Below are positions 1 through 11,148 of a stretch of 64,000 nucleotides of DNA, piece by piece. The first letter of the stretch is position 1. Each line of letters opens with the position of its first letter. This stretch comes from Mikania micrantha. Lineage: Eukaryota > Streptophyta > Magnoliopsida > Asterales > Asteraceae. The notes beneath the pieces were generated by a model. The model had not been told where the DNA came from and did not search any database. It saw only the letters and a list, made by a program, of their open reading frames with translations. Both the position numbers and the translations under genes were made by a program. The stretch is from contig CM018681.1 in assembly GCA_009363875.1 (NCBI GenBank), positions 41,109,010 to 41,173,009 on the forward strand, read 5' to 3'.

Positions 1-3000
1 AACCGAGTGGAAGTCATCTGTTCTGAGAAGCTGCTTCGAATTCCATTGCCGAGTGATCGTGTATTGGAAGTTAAAGGGGATCAAGCAAAGCGAAGTGTCA
101 AAATCATTTCTTGCATAAAGGCGCGTAAGTGTCTACAGAAGCGGTGCATAGCATTCCTGGCTCATGTGTTGGAAAAAGGGAAAGACAAGAAGAAGATTCA
201 AGATGTACCAGTAGTGAAAGAATATCCTGAAGTATTCCCCGAAGACCTACCAGGTTTGCCACCTGCGCGACCGGTAGAATTTCGTATTGACTTAATTCCT
301 GGAGCAACTCCTGTTGCTAAATCTCCTTACAGGTTAGCACCTTCAGAGATGCAGGAATTGTCTAATCAATTACAGGAGTTACTTGATAAGGGCTTCATCA
401 GACCGAGCTACTCACCTTGGGGAGCTCCGGTTTTATTCGTGAAGAAGAAAGACGGATCGTTCAGAATGTGCATAGATTACCGTGAACTGAACAAACTAAC
501 CATCAAGAATCGGTATCCATTACCGAGGATTGATGATTTGTTTGACCAACTGCAAGGAGCTCAATACTTCTCAAAGATTGACTTGCGGTCTGGATATCAT
601 CAACTGAGAGTTCAAGACGAAGACATACCGAAAACGGCCTTCCGAACAAGGTATGGACATTATGAATTTATGGTGATGCCTTTCGGATTGACAAACGCAC
701 CAGCGGTTTTCATGGATCTCATGAACCGAGTGTGCAAGCCGTACTTGGATCAGTTTGTCATTGTTTTCATTGATGACATACTGATTTATTCCAAGACCAA
801 AACAGAGTATGAGCAACACCTTAGAAAGATCTTGGAGCTGTTGAAAGAAGAGAAACTCTATGCCAAATTCTCTAAATGTGAGTTTTGGCTAAGAGAAGTT
901 CAATTTCTGGGTCATGTGGTCAACAGCGAGGGAATTCATGTAGACCCTGCCAAGATTGAAGCGATAAAGAATTGGGACACTCCGAAGACACCGACGGAGA
1001 TACGGTCTTTTCTGGGATTGGCGGGTTATTACAGAAGGTTTATCTCAAACTTTTCTAAGATAGCCTTGCCTCTCACTAAGCTAACTCAGAAAAGCGAAAC
1101 GTTTGTCTGGGAGCGGAGACAGGAAGATGCTTTTCAGACCTTGAAACAGAAATTATGTGATGCTCCAATCCTATCTCTCCCAGAGGGCTGTGATGACTTT
1201 GTTGTGTACTGCGATGCTTCCCATCAGGGACTCGGTTGTGTGTTAATGCAACGGGACAAAGTCATAGCCTATGCATCAAGACAGTTAAAAATTCATGAGA
1301 AGAATTACACTACTCATGATCTTGAACTGGGAGCAGTAATCTTCGCCTTGAAGATTTGGAGACATTACTTATATGGCACCAAGTGTACCATATTCACTGA
1401 TCACAAAAGTCTGCAGCACATCTTTGATCAGAAGGAGCTCAACATGCGACAGCGCCGTTGGGTTGAACTTCTGAATGATTATGATTGTGTGATTAAATAC
1501 CATCCGGGAAAGGCGAACGTTGTAGCTGATGCCTTGAGCCGGAAAGAACGGGTCAAACCCCTACGTGTTAGAGCAATGGGGATAACCGTGCAGACCAGTT
1601 TAAGTGACAAGATTATCCAAGCACAACAAGAAGCACTTGACCGAGGCAATTTGAAGAAGGAACTTGATTGCGGAGCAGAGAAACAGTTTGACACGAAGCC
1701 TGATGGTATGATCTACTACAAGGAACGTATATGGATCCCTGTGGTAGATGAATTGAGGAAACTTATCCTCGATGAAGCACACAAGACTAAATACTCTGTT
1801 CATCCAGGCGCTGATAAGATGTACCAAGACTTGCGTGGATTTTATTGGTGGCCGGGAATGAAGAAAGACATAGCCGAGTATGTCGGACAGTGTCTTACGT
1901 GTGCGAAAGTAAAGGCGGAACACCAGAGACCGTCTGGTCTACTGGAACAGCCTGAGATTCCGCTCTGGAAGTGGGAACAAATAGCTATGGATTTCATTAC
2001 CAAGCTACCCCGCACTTCCAGCGGTCATGATACAATATGGGTGATCATTGATCGTTTAACCAAATCTGCTCATTTCTTGCCCATGCGTGAGAACTTCACC
2101 ATGGATAAACTGGCAAGATTATACATCAATGAGATAGTGGTACGCCACGGTGTGCCATTGTCTATTATTTCTGATAGAGACAGCAGATTTACTTCAAGGT
2201 TCTGGCAATCATTACAGAAATCTCTAGGGACACAGTTGAATCTGAGTACAGCTTACCACCCGCAAACGGATGGTCAAAGCGAACGTACTATCCAAACCCT
2301 AGAGGATATGTTAAGAACCTGTGTATTGGATTTCGGTGGGAATTGGGACTCCCATTTACCACTGATTGGGTTCTCCTACAATAACAGTTATCACAGCAGT
2401 ATCGGATGTGCACCATTCGAGGCTCTTTATGGCCGGAAATGTCGATCACCAATCTGCTGGACTGAAGTTGGAGACAATCGAATAACTGGGCCTGAATTGA
2501 TTCAGGAAACCACTGACAAGATAGCCCAGATTCAGAGAAGACTACAAGCAACAAGGAGCAGACAAAAGAGCTACGCTGACAAACGACGTAAGCCGTTGGA
2601 ATTCCAGGTGGGAGACCGAGTCATGTTGAAGGTATCCCCATGGAAAGGCGTTGTACGCTTTGGAAAGAAAGGCAAGTTAGCACCAAGATACGTTGGACCA
2701 TTCGAGATCATTGAGCGTATTGGTCCTGTGGCATATAGACTGAGATTACCTGATGAACTCAGTGGTGTGCATGACGTGTTTCACGTCTCAAATCTAAAGA
2801 AATGCCTTGCTGACGAGAGTCTTGTCATTCCGATTGAAGAAATTCAAGTGGATGAACAGTTGCATTTCATTGAAGAGCCTTTGGAGATTATGGATCGCAA
2901 GGTTAAACAACTGAGGCGAAGCCGTATTCCGATTGTAAAGGTTCGATGGAATTCAAGACGTGGACCCGAGTTTACTTGGGAACGCGAAGATCACATGAAG

Positions 3001-3054
3001 TCAAAGTATCCCCAGCTGTTTGAAGAGGAAGCTGTACCCGATAACAACTCTTAA
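1..3054 (+). CDS. gypsy Pol polyprotein, partial (protease end, RT, RNase H, integrase, chromodomain)
   Basis: This is the C-terminal 1017 codons of a gag-pol polyprotein, open at the left edge; reading continues from AAC CGA at base 1, so the first GTG is not a start. In order: the tail of the aspartic protease region, reverse transcriptase (RMCIDYRELN, MPFGLTNAPAVF, catalytic FIDDIL), RNase H (YCDASHQGLG, LELGAV, FTDHKS), integrase with an HHCC zinc finger (CLTCAKVK) and a catalytic D-D-E triad (AMDF, ISDRD, SERTIQ), and a C-terminal chromodomain (VKVRWNSRRGPEFTWERE). The proteins would copy element RNA and insert it, with the chromodomain guiding chromatin targeting. No stop or frameshift is present. 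One oddity is LIGFSYNNS where G2 has LIEFSYNNS, a conserved but non-catalytic position. Confidence 0.92.
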   Translation, partial: NRVEVICSEKLLRIPLPSDRVLEVKGDQAKRSVKIISCIKARKCLQKRCIAFLAHVLEKGKDKKKIQDVPVVKEYPEVFPEDLPGLPPARPVEFRIDLIPGATPVAKSPYRLAPSEMQELSNQLQELLDKGFIRPSYSPWGAPVLFVKKKDGSFRMCIDYRELNKLTIKNRYPLPRIDDLFDQLQGAQYFSKIDLRSGYHQLRVQDEDIPKTAFRTRYGHYEFMVMPFGLTNAPAVFMDLMNRVCKPYLDQFVIVFIDDILIYSKTKTEYEQHLRKILELLKEEKLYAKFSKCEFWLREVQFLGHVVNSEGIHVDPAKIEAIKNWDTPKTPTEIRSFLGLAGYYRRFISNFSKIALPLTKLTQKSETFVWERRQEDAFQTLKQKLCDAPILSLPEGCDDFVVYCDASHQGLGCVLMQRDKVIAYASRQLKIHEKNYTTHDLELGAVIFALKIWRHYLYGTKCTIFTDHKSLQHIFDQKELNMRQRRWVELLNDYDCVIKYHPGKANVVADALSRKERVKPLRVRAMGITVQTSLSDKIIQAQQEALDRGNLKKELDCGAEKQFDTKPDGMIYYKERIWIPVVDELRKLILDEAHKTKYSVHPGADKMYQDLRGFYWWPGMKKDIAEYVGQCLTCAKVKAEHQRPSGLLEQPEIPLWKWEQIAMDFITKLPRTSSGHDTIWVIIDRLTKSAHFLPMRENFTMDKLARLYINEIVVRHGVPLSIISDRDSRFTSRFWQSLQKSLGTQLNLSTAYHPQTDGQSERTIQTLEDMLRTCVLDFGGNWDSHLPLIGFSYNNSYHSSIGCAPFEALYGRKCRSPICWTEVGDNRITGPELIQETTDKIAQIQRRLQATRSRQKSYADKRRKPLEFQVGDRVMLKVSPWKGVVRFGKKGKLAPRYVGPFEIIERIGPVAYRLRLPDELSGVHDVFHVSNLKKCLADESLVIPIEEIQVDEQLHFIEEPLEIMDRKVKQLRRSRIPIVKVRWNSRRGPEFTWEREDHMKSKYPQLFEEEAVPDNNS

Positions 3055-3088
3055 ATTTCGGGACGAAATTTCTCTAACAAGGGGAGAC
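3053..3088 (+). promoter_or_regulatory. G1 palindrome and polypurine tract
   Basis: An 8-bp perfect inverted repeat, AAATTTCG-GGA-CGAAATTT, overlaps the pol stop codon. It is followed by the purine run AACAAGGGGAGAC, which abuts the LTR start TGTAACATC. The purine run is the expected plus-strand DNA primer. The same arrangement recurs in G2, G3 and G4. Confidence 0.85.
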
Positions 3089-3408
3089 TGTAACATCAGT
3101 GCCGGAACCGTTACCGGAACAGTGATCTTTACAGTACATGAACAGTAAAACAGGTACGGATCATATACATTTCAGTACTTTTCATATTCATATCACTTAT
3201 CATTATCATAGTGAGTTGTAGTAGAACAGTTTCAGAAACATTTAACAGAAACACAGTTCAGAACAACGGTTCTGGAGTCATATAATTATCTGACAACACA
3301 GAACCATCATATGATTATTTGTTTAGGATTTATTATGTATAAACGTATGTGAGGCTTTACAGAACAAAACACACGAATATTGTTATGTGAATGCTAAATT
3401 GACGGGTT

Positions 3409-3537
3409 ATTCGTATAGGTGACGATCTGTACGAATAAATCTGAAAGTTTAACGTTCTGAGTGATATTCTTTAATTAGAAAACAAGATTGAAAAGTATAG
3501 TTATCGTCGTGTTCGTACGGGTGACGATTCGAACGAA
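3409..3537 (+). other. two GTGACGAT hairpins in G1 LTR
   Basis: ATTCGTA (3409-3415) pairs with TACGAAT (3430-3436) around TAGGTGACGATCTG. TTCGT (3512-3516) pairs with ACGAA (3533-3537) around a second GGTGACGAT. The centre is constant in the other LTRs while the arms change together. Confidence 0.6.
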
Positions 3538-4137
3538 TACGCGCGACGACCGTACATTTCGATTTAAACAGTTAATTTTGTTTTAAATTTTTAATAAATA
3601 AGATGATATTAGTTAATTTATTAGGAATTACAACCTTGAATAATTAAAAGATTTCTAATTTTATAACCGTGTCGTTTCGTCGCGTAAACTACGCGACACG
3701 GCATAATACGCGAAACCGAACGAGACCGATCAACCGGGTGTGGTGAAGCATTTATTATGGCAATTAAATGCCATAATCATCATCACCAACCTCACATCTC
3801 TCTCTCAATCTCGTCTCTCTCTCTCTACAAATATTCAACATCTCTCTAAGATTTCTCAACCATCTTGCATCGGATTCAAGTGATTCTCGGTTCAAAACGA
3901 CCACTACACGACGTAGATCAAGGAAGTACAAGTATTTCGAGATTTCATTCACGAAATTGGAGGTAAACACCCATTTTAAATTCGGTTTTAGAGGGTTTTT
4001 TCTTGAATACATATGGTTTTGATGTTATGACCGAATTGGAGCACTTAGAACACTTAGACGAGGGTGTATACATGTTTAAGTATTGTTAGAAATGTGATTA
4101 TAACAAATTGTAGCTGCAAATCAAAGAAGAAATGTGC

Positions 4138-4515
4138 AGGTTCGTGGAACAAAGGGCTGATCGAAGGAGACAGGTTCGCTGGTCGAACCCTACGCGAACC
4201 CATGATGCAGCCGAACCCTGCAACCTTATGGGAGCCGAACCCTGTGGAGCCTGTCACGAACCTGTGGCTTACTGGCAGCCGAACCCTGCCCCACTGCGAC
4301 GAACCTGTGAAGACAACCTGCCAACCGAACCCTTGGAACGAAGCCTTTTCAGCCGAACCCATGATTTGCGAACCTGTCTTGGCCGAAGCTATGAGATCAC
4401 AACGAACCTTAGCATGGCAAACCTTAGGAGCCGAACCCTATGGGTTCGGTGGTGTATTGGGCGAACCTTATGTCTATGTTAGCCGAACCTTGGATCGAAA
4501 CCCCAAAGGGTTCGC
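4138..4515 (+). repeat. CGAACC array in G1 LTR
   Basis: By eye there are about 14 copies of CGAACC and 4 of its complement GGTTCG in about 380 bp, at irregular spacing of roughly 10-40 bp. Chance would give well under one. The 162- and 116-codon open frames across it are artefacts of this composition. Confidence 0.85.
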
Positions 4516-6330
4516 TGCCCTAGATGGGATATCGAACTTAAAGGATGTTTAATTGGGTTAATATGGACCTAGGAGCAACAATACTAGTGTAAACAACCTA
4601 AGGATGGGTTAATTAGTCATTAACCTAAGTTCTAACAAGGAATGGAGCTAATAAGATGCATGCATGGATTAAGTTATGTGTGTGTGCATGGCTTAAACAA
4701 ATGTAGAAGTTGCATGGGAGTATGGAGTAAGGATTTCTATATCAAGATATCCTTCTAACATACAATAACAACTTAAAACGAGTTGTAAACATGAATAGCT
4801 TAGACATCTATATCACATGGTTCAAACAATTTTGATTATGATCAAGAAAGAAGTCAAGTATTGTCAATTGGGCTTAAATGGGCCCAATGGGATTTGATTA
4901 AGTCCATCAAATGTTAAACGAGTAATTAAATTTAATAATTTTTTTTCTAAAATTTTGTTAATTTGAAATCATAAATGGCATCGATTTCCTTTAAGTTTAC
5001 TTGATTATAAAAGTTAATTGTAAAGTTAGTTTAATATAATTGAATTGGGATTTGTTATAAAATAGACGAATTAATTGTCTGGAATTGTTTTAAAAACAAA
5101 GGAAACTCTGCCGAAATTTTCTAAAATTTTAAGGTAACTAAGTAACTAAATTATGGGATTGGGGATCAAAAAGGGTAACTAAGATAGGTTAGATCTTAGA
5201 TATACCTAGTACTAAGACACTTAGCTGCACACACAACAATACTCAAAGTCCTAGGCACAACGACTATTACGCGTACTTATTACATTCGAATTCTTATAAA
5301 ATAACTCAGGAACCGAAGAAACTTAGCTTACATATAGGAGCGCGCATTTTGTGTTAGATCAAATTACATAGCAGCACAGGTGAGTTCATTGCCCCTTTTC
5401 TAACATTTTTGTTTTAAAACGCGGGGCTGAGAAGCATGCGTAAACGGTTTACTTAAATTGTTTACTTTAATGCTTTTAAATTTATATGTTTTACATATAT
5501 ATGAATGTTATCCTAGACCATGTCTAGGAAGATTTTATGCAGGTTTATTAACTGATTCACTTATATATTAAGTGAATAATCAAGTCAAACTAAACCTTTC
5601 AATAAGTCAAAACATTTCAAACAAGTCAAAATAAACATTTTGGGAGATCAAGTGGGTGAATTCAAGGAATCAAATCCAACATTTTGGGAAATCAAGTGGG
5701 TGAATTCAAGGAATCAAATCAAACATTTTGACAAAACAAGTGTGGGACATCAAGACATCAACAAAACAATCTTTGCAAAGACAACATTCAATGTTCTACA
5801 AACCAAGTGTTTGTTGAACAATTAATCAAGTGTACAACCGATCAATGAATCTTGTATTCTATGATCAACACATCAGGTACATCTTGTGACAAAATCAGAC
5901 GATCATTAAATCATTTTTAAGGGAAAATCTGGGAAATATCAGAGATAGCATACGCCAAAAACATTGACGAAACATAAAATCCTGCATTTCAAGAAGTCCT
6001 AGCTAGACCGTTTGACTTGTAGGTCGTATGTTTGAGGATATTTACAGTTTCCCTAACTACTAAGTACCTAGATTGACAGACTAGTCTACTCGAGTATGAC
6101 CATAGGCCCCAATCATAAGGACTTAGATTTTATTAAATGTTTATTTACTTGTTTAATTAAGCATTTATAACTGTTTATACAATTGTGTGGTTAATCATAT
6201 TGTATGATGAACTTAAGGAATCAACAGGGATTTTAAATGATTGTAATGACAGGAACTATAAACAGAGGTACATATGGGATTGTGTTATGGGTAAAAATGC
6301 TTAATTATCATTAACAACAGTGTCATATGT

Positions 6331-6411
6331 GAATTAGTATGTGGTGGGATGTTGGCTGGGCGGGCGGTAAGCTCGACCCTACATATGCCCTATATATAAG
6401 CATACCGATTT
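6331..6411 (+). other. structured LTR module, copy 1
   Basis: The outer arm GAATTAGTATG (6331-6341) pairs with CATACCGATTT (6401-6411) with one mismatch, counting G-U. The core GTGGTGGGATG, TGGCTGGGC, CCCTACATATGCCCTA is shared with the other 13 copies. The core contains TATATATAAG, which also reads as a TATA box. Confidence 0.65.
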
Positions 6412-6913
6412 GGATATTACATGTGAAGTTAATGAGGTTAGGGTCTTTACCAAAGGAGGTTTTCAAATCATTTTCAAATCATTTTCAAATCATTTTCAAT
6501 TACTAAACTATATGAACTCACCAACCATGTGTTGACCTTTATTTTTGCATGACTTCTCAGGTGACGAACAGGTCAATTAGGAAGTCATTTCTTTTGGACT
6601 AGGACTTCAGATAAAAGACTAGTATTTTGGACCTGCATACTTTTGAAGACATCATGATATAAATTATTTTGTATATCTTGTGTAAACACAAGATAGTCAT
6701 TTATTGATGTTTTACAATAGATTTACATTGTTAAATTATAAACGTTACTGCTGTAATTTAACTTTGTAATTCTATTTTAATTAGCATTTCTCATTTATAT
6801 CATGTGCAATGTAACAATCTGATCACTCCTGATTATCACTCCCGATATCGCGCCCCGGGAACCTTCCGCCCGACGGGGACTCCGATCCTACCCCGCCGGC
6901 TCGGGGTGTGACA

Positions 6914-7401
6914 GTATACGCAAAGAATGTTCCAGCTTTAAACTAAAATAAAAGAAAAAACAAAATCAAAATTTCTTTTAAAAATTAAACACATGATCAA
7001 ACTAGAACTTTGACTTTTTGTTCAAGAACATTTTGTCAGAAAAATTACCACTCTTTCAGGACAAAACTAAGTACTGCATTCTAAGCATCTGTTTCTTATA
7101 AAATATAATCAAAACTTTATTTAAACTTATCCTGACTAAGTTATAAACCTACTTCCATATCATACTTAATACTTGTAATTATTTATTAAATTTTTAATAA
7201 CACATACATATATGTTTCCAAATGCAAATAATGTGCTATCATTTCTCATTAGGTCGAATCAATTTCTCAGATTTTTAATTTTTTCATGTTTTTGTATTTT
7301 TGATTTTTTAATGTTTTTGTATTTTTCAAAATTTTCCCCCCCTAAAAACAAAAACACAAAAGAAAAAAATAAAAATCTGATGTTAATTCAATAAAAAATG
7401 A
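6914..7401 (-). other. C1 non-coding stretch downstream of RNase H
   Basis: AT-rich sequence between the end of C1 pol and the inserted G1 LTR, with T-rich and A-rich runs around 7260-7380. No coding signal or LTR is seen. By analogy with C2, an accessory frame, PPT and 3' LTR would lie further left, outside the window. Confidence 0.6.
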
Positions 7402-8822
7402 TTATGAAGGAAATTGATTCTTGATTACCTCACCCATGACCCTGATCCCATTCAATTTGAGTAAATACTCAAAATGTTGTTTGTCAAAGGCCTTGGTGAG
7501 AAGATCTGCCCTTTGCTCGTCTGTGTGTATCTTCATAACATCAATCAGTTTCTTTTCATAGCAATCGCGTATGAAATGAAACCGAATGTCAATATGTTTG
7601 GAACGTGAATGATACACTGGATTCTTGGTAATTGCAATGGCAACCTCATTATCTACATGAATCGGGGTAGATAACAAGTTCAGTCCATAGTCTCTCATTT
7701 GTTGTTGTATCCACAAGACTTGGGAACAACAACTGGCAGCAGCTACATATTCAGCTTCACATGTAGATGTAGCAACAGATGTTTGCTTCTTACACTGCCA
7801 TGAGACTTATCTCTCCCCCAGAAACTGTGCACCTCCAGTAGTTGATTTGGAATCAGTCTTGCATCCTCCATAGTCTGAATCACTATAAGCATGGAAGGTA
7901 TAGTTATCATCCTTAGGATACCACAGACCGGTGTCTGGTGTACCCTTCAGATAACGTAAAATCCTCTTGACTGCAATCAGATGAGAAACTTTAGGCTTTG
8001 ATTGATAGCGAGCACAGATACTTGTAGCGAATACAATATCTGGTCTCGAGGCTGTCAAATACATTATGCTCCCGATCATTCCACGATATAATGTAGCATC
8101 AATTAACTCCCCCTTAAGATCAGGCTCAATCCCGTGATTGGGCTGAATGGGCGTGGAAATAGGTTTACAATCAAGCATGCTAAACCATTTTAGCACATCT
8201 TGAATGTATTTGGTATGATGAATAAAAATGCCATCATCAGTCTGATCTATTTGTAAACCCAAAAAGAACTTAATGTCTGACATAGCACTCATCTCGAACT
8301 TCTCAATCATAACCTCTTTAAATTCCAAGCACAACTGTTCATCAGTAGACCCAAAGATGATGTCATCTACATAGATCTGAACAAGGAGAATGTCCTTGTC
8401 CTTTTCCCGATAAAACAGTGTTTTGTCTATCTGACCCCTCTTGAACCCGTGTTCAAGAAGGTGAGTCGAGAGAGTCTCATACCAAGCTCGAGGAGCCTAA
8501 TGAAGACCATACAGTGCTTTGTCAAGGATATATACTTGATCCCGGTGGATCGGATCCTCAAAGCCCGGTGGCTGACAAACATACACTGTCTCTTTCAAAG
8601 ACCCATAAAGGAATGCAGACTTAACATCCAGTTGAAACACTTTAAATTTATTGTGGGCAGCAAAAGATAGAAATAATCTAATCGCTTCAAGCCGCGCCAC
8701 AGGTGCAAATACCTCGTCATAATCAATTCCTTCTATTTGTTTGAACCCTTGAACAACCAAAGGCGCCTTGTTTCGAACAATCACGCCTCTATCGTCTCGC
8801 TTACATTTCAACACCCACCTGG
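7402..8822 (-). pseudogene. C1 pol, RT and RNase H part (broken)
   Basis: Translated on the minus strand, this follows directly from KIGTR on the far side of G2. It contains the copia RT (GFKQIEGIDYDEVFAPVARL, then catalytic YVDDIIFGS near 8350-8370), followed by RNase H (SDSDYGGCKTDSKSTTGG, CEAEYVAAASC, then the conserved C-terminal HIDIRFHFIRD). Two in-frame stops break it: LH-stop-APRAW near 8500, a Gln codon turned TAG, and GER-stop-VSW near 7807. It would have encoded copia reverse transcriptase and RNase H, and is now inactive. Confidence 0.9.
8818..8822. other. G2 target-site duplication, left (CCTGG)
   Basis: CCTGG immediately precedes the LTR start TGTAACATC and matches CCTGG at 21429-21433. 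It is a 5-bp duplication made on insertion into the C1 RT gene. Confidence 0.95.
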
Positions 8823-9142
8823 TGTAACATCAGTGCCGGAACCCTCACCGGAACAGTGATCTCTACAGTACATGAACAGTAAAACAGGTACGGATCATAT
8901 ACATTTCAGTACTTTTCATATTCATATCATTTATCATTATCATAGTGAGTTGTAGTAGAACAGTTTCAGAAACATTTAACAGAAACAAAGTTCAGAACAA
9001 CGGTTCTTGAGTCATATAATTATCTGGCAACACAGAACCATTTTGTGAGTATTGGTTTAGGAATTATTATGTATAAACGTATGTGAGGCTTTACAGAACA
9101 AAACACACGAATGTCGTTATGTGAATGCTAAATTTACGGGTT

Positions 9143-9268
9143 ATTCGTATAGGTGACGATCTGTACGAATATATCTGAAAGTTTAACGTTCTGAATGATA
9201 TTCTATAATTAGAAAACAAGGTTGAAAAGTATAGTTATCGCCGTGTTCGTACGGGTGACGATTCGAAC
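9143..9268 (+). other. two GTGACGAT hairpins in G2 5' LTR
   Basis: ATTCGTA (9143-9149) pairs with TACGAAT (9164-9170), and GTTCG (9245-9249) with CGAAC (9264-9268), each enclosing GGTGACGAT. The second stem has shifted register relative to G1 yet still pairs. Confidence 0.55.
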
Positions 9269-9883
9269 GCATACGCGCGACGACCGTACATTTCGATTTA
9301 AACATTTAATTTTGTTTTAAATTTTTAATAAATAAAAAGATATTAGTTAATTTATTAGGAATCACAACCTAAAATAATTAAATAAATTCTATTTTTATAA
9401 CCGTGTCATTTCATCGCGAAAATCCTCGCGATCCGGCCTTTTACGCGAAACCGAACGAGACCGAACGAGTGGGTATTGTATCCCACATTTAATGTGGCAT
9501 TTATGTCACAACCACCATCCATCACTCTCCTCTCTCTCTCTAAATCGTTTTTTTTCCCTCTCTCTCTAATTCCTCACAAGAAAATCACCTTCTTCCCACG
9601 TTTTGGAGGCTCAAATCTCGTTGAGATCAAGTGTTATAGGCGTCATTTTGATCCTTTCACCTTGTAGATCACGGAAGTACAAGTATTGTGAGCTTTCATC
9701 CACGAAATCTAAGGTAATATCCATTTTATTTTCGGTTTTTATAGGGTTTTCTCAAGTTCTTGTGGATTTCTATATTGACCGACACTAAACACATAAAAAC
9801 ACTTAGATGAAAGTGTATACATGTTTAGGTATTGTTAGGAATGATGTTGTAACAGATTTAGATCAAGAAAGGAACAAAGTTGC

Positions 9884-10287
9884 AGGTTCGTAGGGGCTAA
9901 AGGGCTGGGAAATGATACAGGTTCGTTAGCCGAACCCTACACGAACCCGCATAATGCAACGAACCCTGCACCAAGCCTGTAACGAACCTGTAAAGTTCTG
10001 ACCCACGAACCCTCAATGGCCGAACCCTGTGGCGACGAACCCTCTTCGGCCGAACCTTAGTCAGTCACCGAACCATAAGACAATGCAACGAACCATGGCA
10101 TCACGAACCTAGGACACACGAACCTTGTATGGCCGAACCATGGCCATGCAGACTTGAATAGTTACGAACCATCTGTTATTAGCCGAACCCTATATGTTGC
10201 CAACTTAGCCGAACTATGAACCGAACCCTAAAGGTTCGTTGAATTCAAAGTGTTAGCCGAACCCTTGGCCGGTTTAATATAGGTTCG
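9884..10287 (+). repeat. CGAACC array in G2 5' LTR
   Basis: By eye about 17 CGAACC and 4 GGTTCG in 404 bp. The spacer words differ strongly from the G1 array although the flanking LTR halves are near-identical. Confidence 0.85.
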
Positions 10288-11148
10288 CTGCCTTGGACCA
10301 TTTGTTAAACTTAGGGATTGTTTAATGTGGTTAATATGGACTAGGATCAAAGAGATAAATGATATAACTTAGGAAACGGGTAGTGAACCATTAAATTTAG
10401 CCATTTCATGAGAAGATTGATCATATAAGTTGCATGCAATGAGTGCATGTGGATCAATCATATATACTTGTATGTTTGCATAAACAAGGATGAAACCCTA
10501 ATCATGCATGCGCATGTGGAAATAAATATTGAACACAAGATTGTTTAACAAATAGGTTAAAAGGGTTCTAAGCTCATGGTAATCAAGTAGAAGTCAAAGA
10601 AGTTCAACTAGGCCTAAGTGGGCCCAACGAGGCTTAATTAAGCCCATCATGTATTTAATGATTCAGTAAACTCAAGTAATGGGATTTTGATAAGATCTCA
10701 TTCATTTATTTATAACTTATTAAATTTCATTAAATGATTTTGACTTAATATCGATTTAATTGGAAGTAAATTGCAATGTTTTGATTTAAGTACCTATTTT
10801 GATTTAATTGATTGGGACTTGTTGAAAAATAGACAATTTAATTGTCTGGAATTGCTTTAAAAACAAAGGAAACTCTGCCGAAATTTTCTAAAATATAAAA
10901 GTAAGATATTATAACTGATCATGGGAAGTGGGATCATATGAAGGGTAATTAAGATAGATTAGATCATAGATACATTTAGCACTAGGACACTTAGTTGCAC
11001 ACACAACAAGACTCAAACCTTAGGCACAACGACTACTACGCGTACTTAATATATCCGAATTCTTATAAAATAACTCAGGAACCGAAGAAACTTAGCTTAC
11101 ATACAGGAGCGCGCATTTTGTGTTAGATCAAATTACATAGCAGCACAG

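Larger units (their letters stand above)
1..6913 (+). mobile_element. Ty3/gypsy chromovirus G1, 3' part (pol and 3' LTR)
   Basis: The window opens inside the gag-pol frame of a Tekay/Del-like chromovirus and runs through the end of pol, a polypurine tract and a complete 3' LTR ending in TGTGACA. The 5' LTR, primer site and gag lie upstream of the window. It is the same family as G2 (8823-21428): the pol proteins differ at only scattered residues. The right flank is copia element C1, so G1 inserted into C1. The expected 5-bp target duplication is GTATA at 6914-6918, but its partner is outside the window. Confidence 0.9.
3089..6913 (+). repeat. G1 3' LTR (3825 bp)
   Basis: The LTR starts TGTAACATCAGTGCC and ends GGGTGTGACA. 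In order it holds two GTGACGAT hairpins (3409-3537), a CT-rich stretch (about 3785-3850), a CGAACC array (4138-4515), a splice-donor-like CAG/GTGAGT (5379/5380), the structured module (6331-6411), an acceptor-like TTCTCAG (ending 6560) and a GC-rich terminus. Against the G2 LTRs, roughly 3089-3650 and 5080-6913 are near-identical while the middle block is clearly diverged. Open frames inside it are by-products of the CGAACC array. Confidence 0.9.

Noticed and set aside
4138..4515. GGTTCG words as Pol III B boxes (GGTTCGANNCC)
   Set aside because: Only the first six bases match; the ANNCC part and any A box at the right distance are missing, and the words occur on both strands.
4064..4552. Plus-strand open frame of 162 codons with repeated EPN/RTL residues
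   Set aside because: Created by the CGAACC array in the G1 LTR; the equivalent region of G2 does not keep it.
6331..6411. Structured module as a hammerhead or twister ribozyme
   Set aside because: No CUGAUGA/GAAA hammerhead core is present, and I could not align the conserved bases with twister, HDV-like or pistol patterns recalled from memory. A covariance search would settle it.
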